This document shows, in pieces, positions 54,125-64,000 of a DNA stretch of 64,000 bases (its first letter is position 1; each line of letters begins with the position of its first letter). The notes beneath the pieces are model-generated. The model was not told the DNA's origin, did no database searches, and saw nothing but the letters and a program-made list of their open reading frames with translations. Position numbers and translations under genes: made by a program. This stretch comes from Saccharothrix sp. NRRL B-16314 (GTDB lineage Bacteria > Actinomycetota > Actinomycetes > Mycobacteriales > Pseudonocardiaceae). The DNA is taken from assembly GCF_000716595.1 (NCBI RefSeq), contig NZ_JNXC01000007.1, positions 124,001 through 188,000 on the forward strand, written 5' to 3'.

Positions 54125-54757
54125 ATGTTCAATTTCGTGGTGGCCGCCACCATGGCGGCGGCGATCGTCATTCCTCCCGGTGGTGCGCCGAACACGGTTC
54201 CACCGCCGGACCACATGACGATCGACGTGGTGACCGTGAACGGCTCCGGCTGCCCGGCCGGGACCGCCGCCGTAGCGGTGTCACCGGACAACAAGGCGTT
54301 CACCGTCACGTACAGCCAGTTCATGGCGCAGGTCGGTGTCGGTTCACTGCCCACGGATTTCCGGAAGAACTGCCAGCTCAACCTGAGGCTGAACATCCCA
54401 CAGGGGTTCACCTACGGCATCGCGCAAGCCGACTACCGCGGCTTCGCCCACCTTGAGCAGGGCGCGACCGGCCTGGAACGGGCCAACTACTACTTCCAGG
54501 GCATGTCGCCCACGGCGTACCAGAGCCACAACTACGCGGGCCCGTTCAGTGACGACTGGCAGGCGACCGACACCACGGAGCTGGCCGCGATCGTCTACCA
54601 CCCGTGCGGTGAGCAGCGCCTGTTCAACATCAACACCGAGCTCCGGGTGAGCGCGGGCACGTCCGACCCGACCAAGACCACGAGCTTCATCTCGATGGAC
54701 TCGACGGACGGCAGTGTCGAGACGACCTACCACTTCGCCTGGAAGACCTGCCCGTAG
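54125..54757 (+). CDS. DUF4360 secreted protein, copy 2
   Basis: 210 residues and clearly a tandem duplicate of the gene before it: the same motifs GSGCPAGTAAV, TYSQFMAQVG, DFRKNCQLNL, ADYRGFAHLEQG and PCGEQRLFNINTEL in the same order. The leader MFNFVVAATMAAAIVIPPGG is hydrophobic. ATG 54125 is chosen because GGAAGGTG is eight bases upstream; a frame to 54056 has no leader logic. It is separated from copy 1 by about 106 bases. Confidence 0.8.
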   Translation: MFNFVVAATMAAAIVIPPGGAPNTVPPPDHMTIDVVTVNGSGCPAGTAAVAVSPDNKAFTVTYSQFMAQVGVGSLPTDFRKNCQLNLRLNIPQGFTYGIAQADYRGFAHLEQGATGLERANYYFQGMSPTAYQSHNYAGPFSDDWQATDTTELAAIVYHPCGEQRLFNINTELRVSAGTSDPTKTTSFISMDSTDGSVETTYHFAWKTCP

Positions 54758-54819
54758 TCCGGGGCGGTCCCGGCGGACAGGCGCCGCGCCGGGGCCGGTC
54801 GGAGCTGTGACGGGAAGGG

Positions 54820-54859
54820 GTCCCCGGTGGCCGGACCACGCTGTCCGGTCACCGGGGAC
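54820..54859. terminator. 17-bp hairpin after the DUF4360 pair, core shared with a second hairpin
   Basis: Arms 54820-54836 and 54843-54859 pair with one mismatch around loop CACGCT. The inner GGCCGGAC-loop-GTCCGG core is identical to the hairpin at 55633-55664. Confidence 0.75.
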
Positions 54860-55015
54860 GGCTCATGGGAGCGGCCTCGGTGGGCGGCGGGCACCCGCCC
54901 ACCGAGGCGGCCGGATCACGGTCCGCTGCCGCAGCAGCCACGACGGGCGCTGTAACGAACGCCGCCGCCACACCGCTTGTGCAGGGGTACGCCGCCACCA
55001 CGCGAACGGAGCCCC

Positions 55016-55627
55016 ATGCCCGCCCGAGCGAACAAGTCGACCGCGGTGGTCCAGACCAAGCTGGCCCGCCTGGGCGAACCGCACATCGCCCCGCTCGTCG
55101 CCCTGGCGGACGAGATCGCCCGATCGCGCGGTCTGACGCCCGGCGACGTGCCCTACCCGGACCCGGACTTCGCGGGCGTCGACGCCGAAGCGCTGGTGCT
55201 GCTGAAGTCACCCGGACCGGGCGCCACGAAGAAGCACGGCTCGGGCCTGCTGAGCCCGGAGAACAACGACCCGACGGCCGCGCGGGCGCACGCCGAGTAC
55301 GAGCGCGTAGGGGTGGACTGGCACCGCGTCGTGCACTGGAACACCGTGCCGTGGCCGACTGCGACGGACCAGCCGAGCGCCGACGACCTGCGTGACGCCA
55401 GAGCGTGGCTGCCGAAGATCCTGGACCTGGTGCCGGGCATCAAGGCGGTGCTCCTGATGGGGGTCATCGCCCGCGACGAGTGGAATCGACCGGGTAACAC
55501 GGCCGGGGTGGGCCGTCGGGTGCACGTGATCACGTCGCCGATGCCGAGCCCGATGGGGTTGCGGCACGTCGGCGCGCACGAGCGCGTACGCGAGGCGTTC
55601 GACCGGCTGGCGGAAGTGCTGGCGTGA
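55016..55627 (+). CDS. Uracil-DNA-glycosylase-like protein
   Basis: 203 residues. The segment LVLLKSPGPGATKKHGSGLL with SPENNDPTA, the VVHWNTVPWP element and the late loop SPMPSPMGLR fit the UDG superfamily (water-activating and HPSP-type loops in positions 1 and 2), though the family-specific Asp/His are not standard. It may excise or just bind damaged bases. No ribosome site of strength is seen before ATG 55016. It is flanked on both sides by a hairpin with the same core. Confidence 0.6.
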   Translation: MPARANKSTAVVQTKLARLGEPHIAPLVALADEIARSRGLTPGDVPYPDPDFAGVDAEALVLLKSPGPGATKKHGSGLLSPENNDPTAARAHAEYERVGVDWHRVVHWNTVPWPTATDQPSADDLRDARAWLPKILDLVPGIKAVLLMGVIARDEWNRPGNTAGVGRRVHVITSPMPSPMGLRHVGAHERVREAFDRLAEVLA

Positions 55628-55632
55628 TGGTC

Positions 55633-55664
55633 CGCGTGGCCGGACCACGCTGTCCGGCCACGCG
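55633..55664. terminator. 13-bp perfect hairpin after the UDG-like gene
   Basis: CGCGTGGCCGGAC (55633-55645) pairs with 55652-55664 around loop CACGCT, the same core and loop as at 54820-54859. It begins six bases after the stop. Confidence 0.75.
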
Positions 55665-55672
55665 AGAAGGGG

Positions 55673-55706
55673 GTCCCCTGGCGCACGTCGTTGTGCGCCC
55701 GGGGAC
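55673..55706. terminator. 14-bp hairpin after gltD
   Basis: Arms 55673-55686 and 55693-55706 pair with one mismatch, loop GTCGTT. It ends four bases before the gltD stop region on the converging strand, so it can terminate the glutamate synthase operon. Confidence 0.7.
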
Positions 55707-55709
55707 GGC

Positions 55710-57161
55710 TCAGACGAGCGGCCGGTCGGTCGGCTCGATCGGCCGCGGCAGGACGTGCCTGCCGGTCAGGTAGGCGTCCACGCCGGCGGCGGCCGAGCGG
55801 CCCTCGGCGATGGCCCACACGATCAGCGACTGGCCGCGGCCCATGTCACCGGCCACGAACACGCCGTCGACGTCGGTCGCGAAGGAGTCGTCACGGGCGA
55901 CGTTGCCGCGTGCGTCGAGACCGACACCCAGCTCGGTGAGCAGGCCGTCCTTCTCCGGGCCGACGAAGCCCATCGCCAGCGTCACCAGCTGCGCCGGGAT
56001 CTCCCGCTCGGTGCCCGGCACCGGCTCGAACCGCCCACCGGACGCCTCGACCTCGACCAGCTTCAACGCCCGCACCGCGCCCGCGTCGTCACCCAGGAAC
56101 TCCACCGTGGACACGGCGTACAGCCGCTCGCCGCCCTCCTCATGGGCCGACGTCACCCGGTACAGCATCGGGTAGGTCGGCCACGGGTGGGCTTCGGCGC
56201 GCTTCTCCGGCGGCCGGGGCATGATCTCCAGCTGCGTCACGGACAACGCGCCCTGGCGGTGGGCGGTGCCCACGCAGTCCGCGCCCGTGTCGCCGCCGCC
56301 GATGACCACGACGTGCTTGCCCTCGGCCGTGATGGGCGGCGCGTCCAGCTCGCCGCGCGCCACCCGGTTCGCACCCGGCAGGTACTCCATCGCCTGGTAC
56401 ACCCCGGACAGCTCCCGGCCCGGCGCCGGCAGGTCGCGCCACGCCGTCGCGCCGCCCGCCAGCACCACCGCGTCGTAGGACTCCCGCAGCTCCTCGACCG
56501 TGACGTCGACACCGACGTTCACGCCCGTCCGGAACTCGGTGCCCTCGGCCCGCATCTGGTCCAGCCGGCGGTCCAGCCGCCACTTCTCCATCTTGAACTC
56601 GGGGATGCCGTAGCGCAGCAGCCCGCCGATGGCGTCCGCCCGCTCCAGCACCACCACGTCGTGGCCCGCGCGGGTCAGCTGCTGCGCGGCGGCCAGGCCC
56701 GCGGGACCGGAGCCGACCACGGCCACCTTGCGCCCGGTGCGCGTCGGCGGCAGCTGCGGCGTCACCCAGCCCTCGTCCCACGCCCGGTCGATGATGGAGA
56801 TCTCGACCCGCTTGATGGTGACCGGATCGCCGTTGATCCCCACCACGCACGCGGCCTCGCACGGCGCCGGGCACAACGTCCCGGTGAACTCCGGGAAGTT
56901 GTTGGTCGCGTGCAGGCGTTCCGACGCGAGCCGCCAGTCTTCCTTCCACACCAGGTTGTTCCACTCGGGGATCAGGTTCCCCAGCGGACACCCCTGGTGG
57001 CAGAACGGGATGCCGCAGTCCATGCAGCGACCGGCCTGCTTCTCCAGCTTGGGCCGCTCGAACTCCTCGTAGACCTCGCGCCAGTCGCGCAGGCGCAGGA
57101 AAACGGGACGGCTGCGAGGGGTCTCACGTTCGGTGGTGAGGAACCCACGAGGGTCAGCCAT
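55710..57161 (-). CDS. gltD: Glutamate synthase small subunit
   Basis: 483-residue NADPH-dependent flavoprotein beta subunit of GOGAT, passing electrons to the large subunit. The N-terminal 4Fe-4S cysteines are in [20 protein letters not shown] and [12 protein letters not shown]. The FAD loop is [17 protein letters not shown] and the NADPH loop is [15 protein letters not shown]. The start at ATG 57161 overlaps the gltB stop by eight bases, so the two are coupled. The length is as expected. Confidence 0.93.
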   Translation of the reverse strand: MADPRGFLTTERETPRSRPVFLRLRDWREVYEEFERPKLEKQAGRCMDCGIPFCHQGCPLGNLIPEWNNLVWKEDWRLASERLHATNNFPEFTGTLCPAPCEAACVVGINGDPVTIKRVEISIIDRAWDEGWVTPQLPPTRTGRKVAVVGSGPAGLAAAQQLTRAGHDVVVLERADAIGGLLRYGIPEFKMEKWRLDRRLDQMRAEGTEFRTGVNVGVDVTVEELRESYDAVVLAGGATAWRDLPAPGRELSGVYQAMEYLPGANRVARGELDAPPITAEGKHVVVIGGGDTGADCVGTAHRQGALSVTQLEIMPRPPEKRAEAHPWPTYPMLYRVTSAHEEGGERLYAVSTVEFLGDDAGAVRALKLVEVEASGGRFEPVPGTEREIPAQLVTLAMGFVGPEKDGLLTELGVGLDARGNVARDDSFATDVDGVFVAGDMGRGQSLIVWAIAEGRSAAAGVDAYLTGRHVLPRPIEPTDRPLV

Positions 57162-60100
57162 GGGATGCCTCCATGATCGCTTGGTTGACGTCGCGGCCTT
57201 CCAGCTCGGCGCGGGCCTGTGCCGCCAGCACCCGCTTGTAGTCCTTCGGCATGACCTTGGTGAAGCGGTCCACCGCCAGGTCCCAGTCGGCCAGCAGCGC
57301 GTGCGCCACCGCGGAGTCCGTCTCCAGGTAGTGCTTCTCGACGGCACGGCGGAGGAACTCGCGGTCCGAGTCGTCCACCGGGTCCAGGTCCACCATCTCC
57401 TGGTTGACCCGCTGCACGGCCGTGTCCAGCAGGTAGGCGATGCCGCCCGACATGCCCGCGGCGAAGTTGCGCCCGGTCGCGCCGAGCACGACGACCCGCC
57501 CGCCGGTCATGTACTCGCAGCCGTGGTCGCCCACGCCCTCGACGACGGCCAGCGCGCCCGAGTTGCGCACGCAGAACCGCTCGCCGACCTTGCCGCGCAG
57601 GAAGATCTCACCGCCGGTCGCGCCGTAGCCGATCACGTTGCCCGCGATGATGTGCTGCTCGGCGACGAACTGCGCGTCGGCCACCGGCCGGACGACGATC
57701 CGCCCACCCGACAGGCCCTTGGCCACGTAGTCGTTCGCGTCGCCGACGAGCCGCAACGTGATGCCACGCGGCAGGAACGCGCCGAACGACTGCCCGGCGG
57801 TGCCGGTGAACGTGATGTCGATCGTGTCGTCCGGCAGGCCTTCACCGCCCCACCGCTTGGTCACCTCGGAGCCGAGCATGGTGCCGACGGTGCGGTTCAC
57901 GTTGCGCACCGGCAGTTCGAGCCGCACCCGGTCACCGGACGCGATCGCGCCCTCCGCGAGCTGGATCAGCGTGTTGTCCAGCGCCTTGTCCAGCCCGTGG
58001 TCCTGCGCCACCACCTGGTGCCGCGCCGCGTCCGCCGGCAGCGGGGGCACGTGGAAGATCGGCGACAGGTCGAGCCCGGCCGCCTTCCAGTGGTCCACCG
58101 CGGCCCGCGTGTCGAGCAGGTCCGCGTGCCCGACGGCCTCGGCCAGGGTGCGGAAACCGAGCTGCGCCAACAGCTCCCGCACTTCCTGCGCGACGAACTC
58201 GAAGAAGTTCACCACGTGCTCGGCCTTGCCCGCGAACTTCGCCCGCAGCACCGGGTTCTGCGTGGCCACACCCACCGGGCAGGTGTCCAGGTGGCAGACC
58301 CGCATCATGATGCAGCCCGACACGACCAGGGGAGCGGTGGCGAAGCCGAACTCCTCCGCGCCGAGCAGCGCCGCGATCACCACGTCCCGCCCGGTCTTGA
58401 GCTGGCCGTCGGTCTGCACCACGATCCGGTCGCGCAACCGGTTGGCCAGCAACGTCTGCTGCGTCTCGGCCAGGCCCAGCTCCCACGGGCCGCCCGCGTG
58501 CTTGATGGACGACAGGGGAGAGGCGCCGGTGCCGCCGTCGTGGCCCGAGATCAGCACGACGTCCGCGTGCGCCTTGGACACGCCCGCCGCGACCGTGCCG
58601 ACGCCGACCTCGGAGACGAGCTTCACGTGGATGCGCGCCGCCGGGTTGGCGTTCTTCAGGTCGTGGATGAGCTGCGCAAGGTCCTCGATCGAATAGATGT
58701 CGTGGTGCGGCGGCGGCGAGATCAGGCCGACGCCCGGCGTGGAGTGCCGGGTCTTGGCGATCCACGGGTACACCTTCGCGCCGGGCAGCTGACCGCCCTC
58801 GCCGGGCTTCGCGCCCTGCGCCATCTTGATCTGGATGTCGTCGGCGTTGACGAGGTACTCGCTCGTGACGCCGAACCGGCCGGACGCCACCTGCTTGATC
58901 GCCGAACGCCGCGAGTCGCCGTTGGCGTCGGGGGTGAACCGCTCGGCGTCCTCGCCGCCCTCACCGGTGTTGGACTTCGCGCCCAACCGGTTCATCGCGA
59001 TCGCCAGCACCTCGTGCATCTCCTGCGAGATGGAGCCGTAGGAGATGGCGCCGGTGGCGAACCGCTTGACGATGGACGAGACCGGCTCGACCTCGTCGAT
59101 CGGCACGGGCGCGCGCACGCCTTCCTTGAACGCGAACAGACCGCGCAGCGTCAACAGCCGCTTGGCCTGCTCGTCCACCGCCCGCGTGTACTCCTTGAAG
59201 ATGTCGTAACGCCCGGTGCGGGTGGAGTGCTGGAGCTTGAACACCGTCTGCGGGTTGAACAGGTGCGCCTCACCCTCGCGGCGCCACTGGTAGTCGCCGC
59301 CGACCTCCAGCTCGCGGTGGTGCGCCCGGACGCCGTCGGCCGGGAACGCCGTGTGGTGCCGCCGCGCGACTTCCTCGGCGATGACGTCGAACCCGATGCC
59401 GCCGAGCCGCGAGGTGGTGCCGGTGAAGCAGGAGCGCACGACCTCGTCGCCGAGGCCGATCGCCTCGAAGATCTGCGCGCCGGTGTAGGACGCGACGGTC
59501 GAGACGCCCATCTTGGACATCGTCTTGCGCACGCCCTTGCCCAGCGCCTTGATCAGGTTGCGGGTGGCGACCTCCGGCTCGACGTCCGACAGCTCCTCCA
59601 CCGAAGCCATGGCCAGGTAGGGGTTCACCGCCTTCGCGCCGTAGCCGATGAGCAGCGCGATGTGGTGCACCTCCCGCGCGTCACCCGCTTCCACGATCAG
59701 GTCGACCTGCGTGCGGGTCTTCTCGCGCACCAGGTGGTGGTGCACCGCGCCGGTCAGCAGCAGCGACGGGATCGGCGCGTGGGTGGCGTCGAGGCCCCGG
59801 TCCGACAGCACGACCAACCGTGCGCCGTCCTCGATCGCCTGCGACACCTCGGCGCGGATCTCGTCAAGCCGCCGCACCAGCGCCTCGCCGCCGCCCGCCA
59901 CCTCGTACAGACCGCGCACGGTGAAGGTGCGGAACTCCGGCAGCGTGCCGTCGTCGTCGACGTGGACGAGCTTGGCCAGCTCGTCGTTGTCCAGCACCGG
60001 GAACGGCAGCGAGATCCGCCGGCACGACGACGCGTCCGCGATCAGCAGGTTGGGTTCCGCGCCGAGCGTGGCGTGCAGCGAGGTCACCAGCTCCTCGCGG

Positions 60101-61650
60101 ATCGCGTCCAACGGCGGGTTGGTCACCTGGGCGAACAACTGGCTGAAGTAGTCGAACAGCTGCCGCGGCCGGTCCGACAGCGGCGCGAACGGGGCATCGT
60201 TGCCCATCGAGCCGATCGGTTCCGCGCCGGAGCGGGCCATCGGGCCCAACAGCAGCGCCAGTTCTTCTTCCGTGTAGCCGAAAGCCTGCTGCCGCCGCAC
60301 GAGGGACGAGTGCGTCGGCACCTCGCGCTCGCGCGCGGGCAGGTCGGCCAGGTGCAGGATGCCGTCGGCGACCCACTCCTGGTACGGGTGCTCGGCCGCG
60401 AGCTGCCCCTTGATCTCCTCGTCGTCGATGATCCGCCCCTGGGCGGTGTCGACGAGGAACATCCGGCCCGGCTCCAACCGGCCCTTGCGCACGATCGTCG
60501 CGGGGTCGAACTCCAGCACGCCCGCTTCGCTGCCGAGCACGACCAGGCCGTCCTCGGTGACCCAGTACCGGGCCGGGCGCAGGCCGTTGCGGTCGAGCAC
60601 CGCGCCGATCAGCGTGCCGTCGGTGAACGCCACCAGCGCCGGACCGTCCCACGGCTCCATGAGCGTGGAGTGGAACTCGTAGAACGCACGGCGCTGCGCG
60701 TCCATCTCGGCGTGGTTCTCCCACGCCTCGGGGATCATCATGAGCACGGCGTGCGGCAGGCTGCGCCCGCCGAGGTGCAGCAGTTCCAGCACCTCGTCGA
60801 ACGTCGCCGAGTCGCTGGCGTCCCGGGTGATCACCGGGAACACCCGGGACAGGTCACCGGGGATCAGGTCCGTGGCGAGCATCGACTCGCGCGCGTCCAT
60901 CCAGTTCCGGTTGCCGCGCATGGTGTTGATCTCGCCGTTGTGCGCCACGTACCGGTACGGGTGCGCGAGCGGCCACGACGGGAAGGTGTTGGTGGAGAAC
61001 CGGGAGTGCACCAGGCCGATGGAGCTCGTCACCCGCTCGTCGGTGAGGTCGGGGAAGAACTTCTCCACCTGGGGCTCGGTGAGCATGCCCTTGTAGATGA
61101 TGGTGCGCCCGGAAAGACTCGGGAAGTACACGTCCGTCGCGTGCTCCACGCGCTTGCGGACGACGAACGCCAGCCGCTCGAGTTCCAAGCCGGCGGTGCC
61201 TTCCGGGCCGGCGAGGAAGAGCTGGCTGAACGCGGGCATGGTGGTCTTCGCGGTCGGCCCGACGTGGTCGGTGTCGACCGGCAGGGTGCGCCACCCGAGG
61301 ACGGTCGCCCCCTCTTCGGCGGCGATGCGCTCGATCTGGTCCCTGACCTCGTCCTGGCCCTCCTGGGGGAGGAACGCGGTACCGACCGCGTAGCCGCCGG
61401 GCTCGGGCAGGGGGAAGCCGACGACCTCGCGGTAGAACGCGTCGGGCACCTGGATCAGGATGCCCGCGCCGTCACCGGTGTCCGGTTCGGCGCCGCGCGC
61501 ACCCCGGTGTTCGAGGTTGCGCAGCGCCACCAGGGCCTGGCTGACGATCGCGTGATTTCTGCGGCCGGCCAGGTCGGCGACGAACGCGACACCGCAGGCG
61601 TCGTGCTCGTACTGCGGGTCGTAAAGGCCTTGCGGCTGGTGGTGGGTCAC
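57154..61650 (-). CDS. gltB: Glutamate synthase large subunit
   Basis: 1498-residue alpha subunit. The N-terminal glutaminase domain starts after a short propeptide at C22 region (EHDACGVAF), the class II Ntn nucleophile. The central domain, the FMN-binding synthase domain ([21 protein letters not shown]) and the 3Fe-4S cysteines ([20 protein letters not shown]) follow, then the GXGXG beta-helix domain. It makes two glutamates from glutamine and 2-oxoglutarate. GTG 61650 is chosen with GGGAGGG upstream; a frame to 61692 is less likely. Confidence 0.93.
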   Translation of the reverse strand: MTHHQPQGLYDPQYEHDACGVAFVADLAGRRNHAIVSQALVALRNLEHRGARGAEPDTGDGAGILIQVPDAFYREVVGFPLPEPGGYAVGTAFLPQEGQDEVRDQIERIAAEEGATVLGWRTLPVDTDHVGPTAKTTMPAFSQLFLAGPEGTAGLELERLAFVVRKRVEHATDVYFPSLSGRTIIYKGMLTEPQVEKFFPDLTDERVTSSIGLVHSRFSTNTFPSWPLAHPYRYVAHNGEINTMRGNRNWMDARESMLATDLIPGDLSRVFPVITRDASDSATFDEVLELLHLGGRSLPHAVLMMIPEAWENHAEMDAQRRAFYEFHSTLMEPWDGPALVAFTDGTLIGAVLDRNGLRPARYWVTEDGLVVLGSEAGVLEFDPATIVRKGRLEPGRMFLVDTAQGRIIDDEEIKGQLAAEHPYQEWVADGILHLADLPAREREVPTHSSLVRRQQAFGYTEEELALLLGPMARSGAEPIGSMGNDAPFAPLSDRPRQLFDYFSQLFAQVTNPPLDAIREELVTSLHATLGAEPNLLIADASSCRRISLPFPVLDNDELAKLVHVDDDGTLPEFRTFTVRGLYEVAGGGEALVRRLDEIRAEVSQAIEDGARLVVLSDRGLDATHAPIPSLLLTGAVHHHLVREKTRTQVDLIVEAGDAREVHHIALLIGYGAKAVNPYLAMASVEELSDVEPEVATRNLIKALGKGVRKTMSKMGVSTVASYTGAQIFEAIGLGDEVVRSCFTGTTSRLGGIGFDVIAEEVARRHHTAFPADGVRAHHRELEVGGDYQWRREGEAHLFNPQTVFKLQHSTRTGRYDIFKEYTRAVDEQAKRLLTLRGLFAFKEGVRAPVPIDEVEPVSSIVKRFATGAISYGSISQEMHEVLAIAMNRLGAKSNTGEGGEDAERFTPDANGDSRRSAIKQVASGRFGVTSEYLVNADDIQIKMAQGAKPGEGGQLPGAKVYPWIAKTRHSTPGVGLISPPPHHDIYSIEDLAQLIHDLKNANPAARIHVKLVSEVGVGTVAAGVSKAHADVVLISGHDGGTGASPLSSIKHAGGPWELGLAETQQTLLANRLRDRIVVQTDGQLKTGRDVVIAALLGAEEFGFATAPLVVSGCIMMRVCHLDTCPVGVATQNPVLRAKFAGKAEHVVNFFEFVAQEVRELLAQLGFRTLAEAVGHADLLDTRAAVDHWKAAGLDLSPIFHVPPLPADAARHQVVAQDHGLDKALDNTLIQLAEGAIASGDRVRLELPVRNVNRTVGTMLGSEVTKRWGGEGLPDDTIDITFTGTAGQSFGAFLPRGITLRLVGDANDYVAKGLSGGRIVVRPVADAQFVAEQHIIAGNVIGYGATGGEIFLRGKVGERFCVRNSGALAVVEGVGDHGCEYMTGGRVVVLGATGRNFAAGMSGGIAYLLDTAVQRVNQEMVDLDPVDDSDREFLRRAVEKHYLETDSAVAHALLADWDLAVDRFTKVMPKDYKRVLAAQARAELEGRDVNQAIMEASHG

Positions 61651-62034
61651 AACGGGCCCTCCCGTGGCGTCGTCCGGGCATCGTCCGGGCATACGGATGC
61701 GGCCGAACGCCCACGCGCGGCTTTACGCGGACAGCTCGGCCTACAGGTACTGGCTGTGGATCCACGCCCGAGAGATCTTCGGCGTGGTGACCGCACTCCG
61801 TTGTGCGGGAGAACTGCACTTCCTTGTGCGCGCGTGCCGTGGCCGGTTGGGTCGCGGGACGTGCTGGGCGGTGCACCGGGATTGCCGGGGTCTTGTGACG
61901 ATAGTGTGAATTCGCGGTTATGGCTCTAGTCCGACAGGGCGTCGTGGTGAATCACACCACTACTTGACGCCGTTGCGACCAGCGCGGTACACCCGGTCAG
62001 GCTAGTAATTCTGTCTCTTCAACTACGGCTGAAG
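61651..62034. other. 384-bp upstream region of gltBD
   Basis: It holds the gltB promoter. CGTCCGGGCAT is duplicated head to tail at 61671-61681 and 61682-61692. A palindrome GTGGTG-AATCA-CACCAC lies at 61944-61960. I see no clear GlnR box. An ORF on the + strand here is just the end of an antisense frame and is not supported. Confidence 0.45.
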
Positions 62035-62247
62035 TCAGTCTCGGGATCTTCTGGACGCTCTGACGCAGCCCGCGGCGACACCGAGGCACAGTGCCGCGAG
62101 GGCGCCCTGCCACCACGCGGCCTCGCTCACGGCGAGGATCACGTTGACGCCGGCGACCAGCGTGAAGAGGCCCGCGAGGAGCGTCCAGAGCCGCCGTTCG
62201 GCCTTCTCACCGCGAGGGAAGAGGACGAATGTGGGTGGGTGGGTCAC
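62035..62247 (-). CDS. Small two-helix membrane protein
   Basis: 70 residues with two hydrophobic helices (LWTLLAGLFTLVAGVNVILAV and WWQGALAALCLGVAAGCV), ending in a basic tail (RASRRSRD). GTG 62247 is fixed by GGAGG eight bases upstream; the longer frame to 62328 lacks this. No family is recognised. It may be membrane-structural or an accessory of a neighbour. Confidence 0.68.
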   Translation of the reverse strand: MTHPPTFVLFPRGEKAERRLWTLLAGLFTLVAGVNVILAVSEAAWWQGALAALCLGVAAGCVRASRRSRD

Positions 62248-62384
62248 GGCGGGCACCTCCAGTCCGGACTTGCCGCGTTCAGCCTCGACAAGTCCGCCCG
62301 GGGTACCCGCAGATTGCGTACTCCACACCTTGGAGTGGTGACTTTTTCCGAGCGATCACGCAGCGTGCGCGCTTGTGATCCCAG

Positions 62385-63089
62385 TCACCCCACCGTTACG
62401 CCGAACAGGAGGCCGACGTAGTAGGTGACGAACATCGTGAGTGACCCGACGACGACGTTCCGCCGGACCGCGCGGCCGACGTGGCTCGACCCGAGGCGTG
62501 CGCTGATCGCGCCGGTGAGCACCAAGCCGACCAGCACGGCCACCGCGCACGCCCACACCCGCCACGCCGTCGGTGGCACCACGATCGCGATCACCGGGAT
62601 CAGCGCGCCCACGGCGAACGCCACCAGCGACGCCCACGCGGCCTGCCACGGGCTGGTCAGGTTGTCCGGGTCGATCTGGAGCTCGGCCTCGGCGTGCGCG
62701 CGCAGGGCGTCCTGCTCGGTCAGCTCGCGGGCCACCCGCGCGGCCAGCTCGTCGGACAAGCCCTTGTCCCGGTAGATGCCGGCGAGTTCCTGTTCCTCGG
62801 CCTCCGGCATGTCGCGCAACTCCTGCGCCTCCAACCGGAGCGCGGCCTTTTCGGTGTCCCGCTGGGTGCTGACCGACGCGTACTCGCCGCCCGCCATCGA
62901 CAGCGATCCCGCGACCAGCCCGGCCACGCCCGCGGCGAGGATCGTGGTCCGGTCGGTGGTGGCGCCCGCGACGCCCACCACCAGGCCGGCCGTCGACACG
63001 ATGCCGTCGTTCGCTCCCAGGACACCGGCGCGCAGCCAGTTGAGCCGTCCGGAGAGGTCGTCGTTGTGCGGTTCACCGGCGTGCGTCAT
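62385..63089 (-). CDS. VIT-family (VIT1/CCC1) metal transporter
   Basis: 234 residues with five predicted helices. The VIT signature ANDGIVSTAGLVVGVAGA is at about residues 26-43, followed by the small-residue-rich second helix with SMAGGEYASVSTQRDTE (the metal pathway), an amphipathic cytosolic part (EAEEQELAGIYRDKGLSDELA) and C-terminal helices. It likely exports Fe(II) or Mn(II) from the cytoplasm. ATG 63089 fits the family N-terminus. Confidence 0.86.
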   Translation of the reverse strand: MTHAGEPHNDDLSGRLNWLRAGVLGANDGIVSTAGLVVGVAGATTDRTTILAAGVAGLVAGSLSMAGGEYASVSTQRDTEKAALRLEAQELRDMPEAEEQELAGIYRDKGLSDELAARVARELTEQDALRAHAEAELQIDPDNLTSPWQAAWASLVAFAVGALIPVIAIVVPPTAWRVWACAVAVLVGLVLTGAISARLGSSHVGRAVRRNVVVGSLTMFVTYYVGLLFGVTVG

Positions 63090-63219
63090 GACGATGATGG
63101 AACCACCACGCGGCTACCGGGTGGTGTCGTGGGCGCGAACGGGTGAGGGGCTGGACAGCGGCCGTCCGCCGCACGGCGATCACCGTGTGATCCACTCGTG
63201 GCTGACGAATGGGGGAGTC

Positions 63220-63843
63220 GTGGTCGGCAGGCGCGCGGTGTTGCTCGGGGTGGGTGCAGTGGTGGGGCTGGGCGCCGTGACGCTGCCGCCGCGTCCCGTC
63301 CGGCGGCGGGTCGAGCCGTGCGCCGAGTGGGGTGCCCGGCCGCCGGTCGAACGGCCGGTGTCGTTGGCCCGCGAGCCGGAGCGGATCTTGATCCACCACA
63401 CCGCGACGGAGAACGTGGCGGACTCGTCGCGGGAGCACGCGCACCGACTGGCCCGGTTCTTCCAGGGGCTGCACATGGACCGCAACGACTGGGGCGACAC
63501 CGGGCAGCACTTCACCATCACCCGGGGCGGGGTGTTGTTGGAGGGGCGGCACGGGAGCCTCGACGCGTTGCTCGCCGGTGACCGGATGGTGGAGGGCGCG
63601 CACGCGTTCGGGCAGAACCGGAACTCGATCGGCATCGAGAACGAGGGCACGTACGTCGACGAGGAGCCGCCGGCGGTCCAGTGGAACGCGTTGGTGTGGC
63701 TGTGCGCGGTGATCTGCCGCCAGTACGGCATCCCGCCGACGGAGATCCACGGCCACCGGGACTTCTGGGACGGCACGGTGTGCCCCGGCGACGCCTTCCA
63801 CGCCCTGCTGCCGAGGCTGCGGGCCCGGGTCGCGTTGGCCTGA
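63220..63843 (+). CDS. Exported N-acetylmuramoyl-L-alanine amidase (PGRP/Amidase_2)
   Basis: 207 residues. A twin-Arg-like leader (VGRRAVLLGVGAVVGLGAV) precedes the amidase core: zinc His in ILIHHTA, WGDTGQHFTITRGGVLLEGR, IGIENEGTYV and the second zinc His with Cys in GHRDFWDGTVCPGD. It cleaves the bond between MurNAc and the stem peptide. GTG 63220 is close to GGGGGAG; GTG 63187 (adds 11 residues) is an alternative. Confidence 0.82.
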   Translation: MVGRRAVLLGVGAVVGLGAVTLPPRPVRRRVEPCAEWGARPPVERPVSLAREPERILIHHTATENVADSSREHAHRLARFFQGLHMDRNDWGDTGQHFTITRGGVLLEGRHGSLDALLAGDRMVEGAHAFGQNRNSIGIENEGTYVDEEPPAVQWNALVWLCAVICRQYGIPPTEIHGHRDFWDGTVCPGDAFHALLPRLRARVALA

Positions 63844-63860
63844 GTCGTGGCGGTTCGGCT

Positions 63861-64000
63861 TCAGCCGGCCATCATCGGCCGCCACGCGGTGGCGTCGAAG
63901 ATCAGTTCGATGGCGGCGATGCGGCCGTCGGTGAGGCGGAAGTGCTCGGCGGTGCGCTGTGTGCCGACCGGCGTGGCCGTGTGCACGTCGTAGACCAGGG
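63861..64000 (-). CDS. SnoaL/NTF2-like protein (partial)
   Basis: Only the last 45 or so residues are inside the window. The frame reads TATPVGTQRTAEHFRLTDGRIAAI then ELIFDATAWRPMM before TGA, the usual end of SnoaL-like or ketosteroid-isomerase-like NTF2 folds. The start is beyond base 64000, so nothing more can be said about its function. Confidence 0.6.
   Translation of the reverse strand, partial: LVYDVHTATPVGTQRTAEHFRLTDGRIAAIELIFDATAWRPMMAG

Noticed and set aside
57133..61929. A 1598-codon plus-strand frame opposite gltB
   Set aside because: Pure antisense of glutamate synthase, full of Arg/Gly/His runs; no domain.
61651..62034. A GlnR box or glutamine riboswitch before gltB
   Set aside because: No convincing match to either in the 384-bp region; only a short palindrome and a duplicated 11-mer.

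Overview
The window is high-GC actinobacterial DNA. GTG starts are common, genes are tightly packed with 4-base start/stop overlaps, and several families point to Pseudonocardiales. These include a sortase-E type LAxTG wall protein, DUF742, twin sigma/anti-sigma and LAL regulators, a family 2B encapsulin locus and a snapalysin. A Saccharothrix/Actinosynnema/Lentzea-like host is my best inference. I see no tRNA, rRNA, CRISPR array, insertion sequence or prophage. The region reads as chromosome arm/accessory DNA with one core operon (gltBD) near the right end.

Left part (0-18 kb): a secreted metalloprotease cut by the window edge, a large sortase-anchored adhesin-like protein, a methyltransferase, and a secreted beta-propeller protein. 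A MarR/quinone-oxidoreductase pair and a TetR/azoreductase pair follow, each with clear palindromic operators. Next come an iron-boxed siderophore-type ABC importer (two FecCD permeases plus ATPase, no binding protein), the wreck of a short-chain dehydrogenase, a HelD-type RNA polymerase recycling helicase, a luciferase-like oxidoreductase, an acetyltransferase and a metallo-beta-lactamase-fold hydrolase.

Middle (18-42 kb): a divergent hydrolase/TetR pair sharing a perfect operator, and a translationally coupled signalling operon (receiver-PP2C, CHASE3-type kinase, lone receiver). A PlsC acyltransferase and a membrane protease are followed by an M15 peptidoglycan carboxypeptidase. A redox module comes next: ferric-reductase-like membrane protein fused to a ferredoxin, FAD reductase, DUF4142 protein and redox-type lipoprotein, lying beside an ECF sigma/anti-sigma pair. 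Then an ABC/FtsX exporter. The most distinctive locus is a family 2B encapsulin operon with two different shell proteins and a polyprenyl transferase as predicted cargo. It is closed by a strong hairpin on one side and flanked by a secreted PETase/cutinase-like polyester hydrolase on the other.

Right part (42-64 kb): a LAL regulator with a shortened ATPase, a thioesterase/alcohol dehydrogenase pair, a secreted cyclase-family protein, a GC-rich 31-bp tandem repeat and a small zinc-finger protein. An unusual three-gene cassette follows: a RhiA-like protein plus two paralogues with a PD-(D/E)XK-like core, one with the catalytic residues present and one with all three replaced. The rest holds a GGDEF cyclase, a MarR regulator, a tandem DUF4360 pair, a uracil-DNA-glycosylase-like protein framed by related hairpins, gltD-gltB, a VIT-family transporter and a secreted peptidoglycan amidase. 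A family of 22-bp tandem repeats occurs at two distant intergenic sites.
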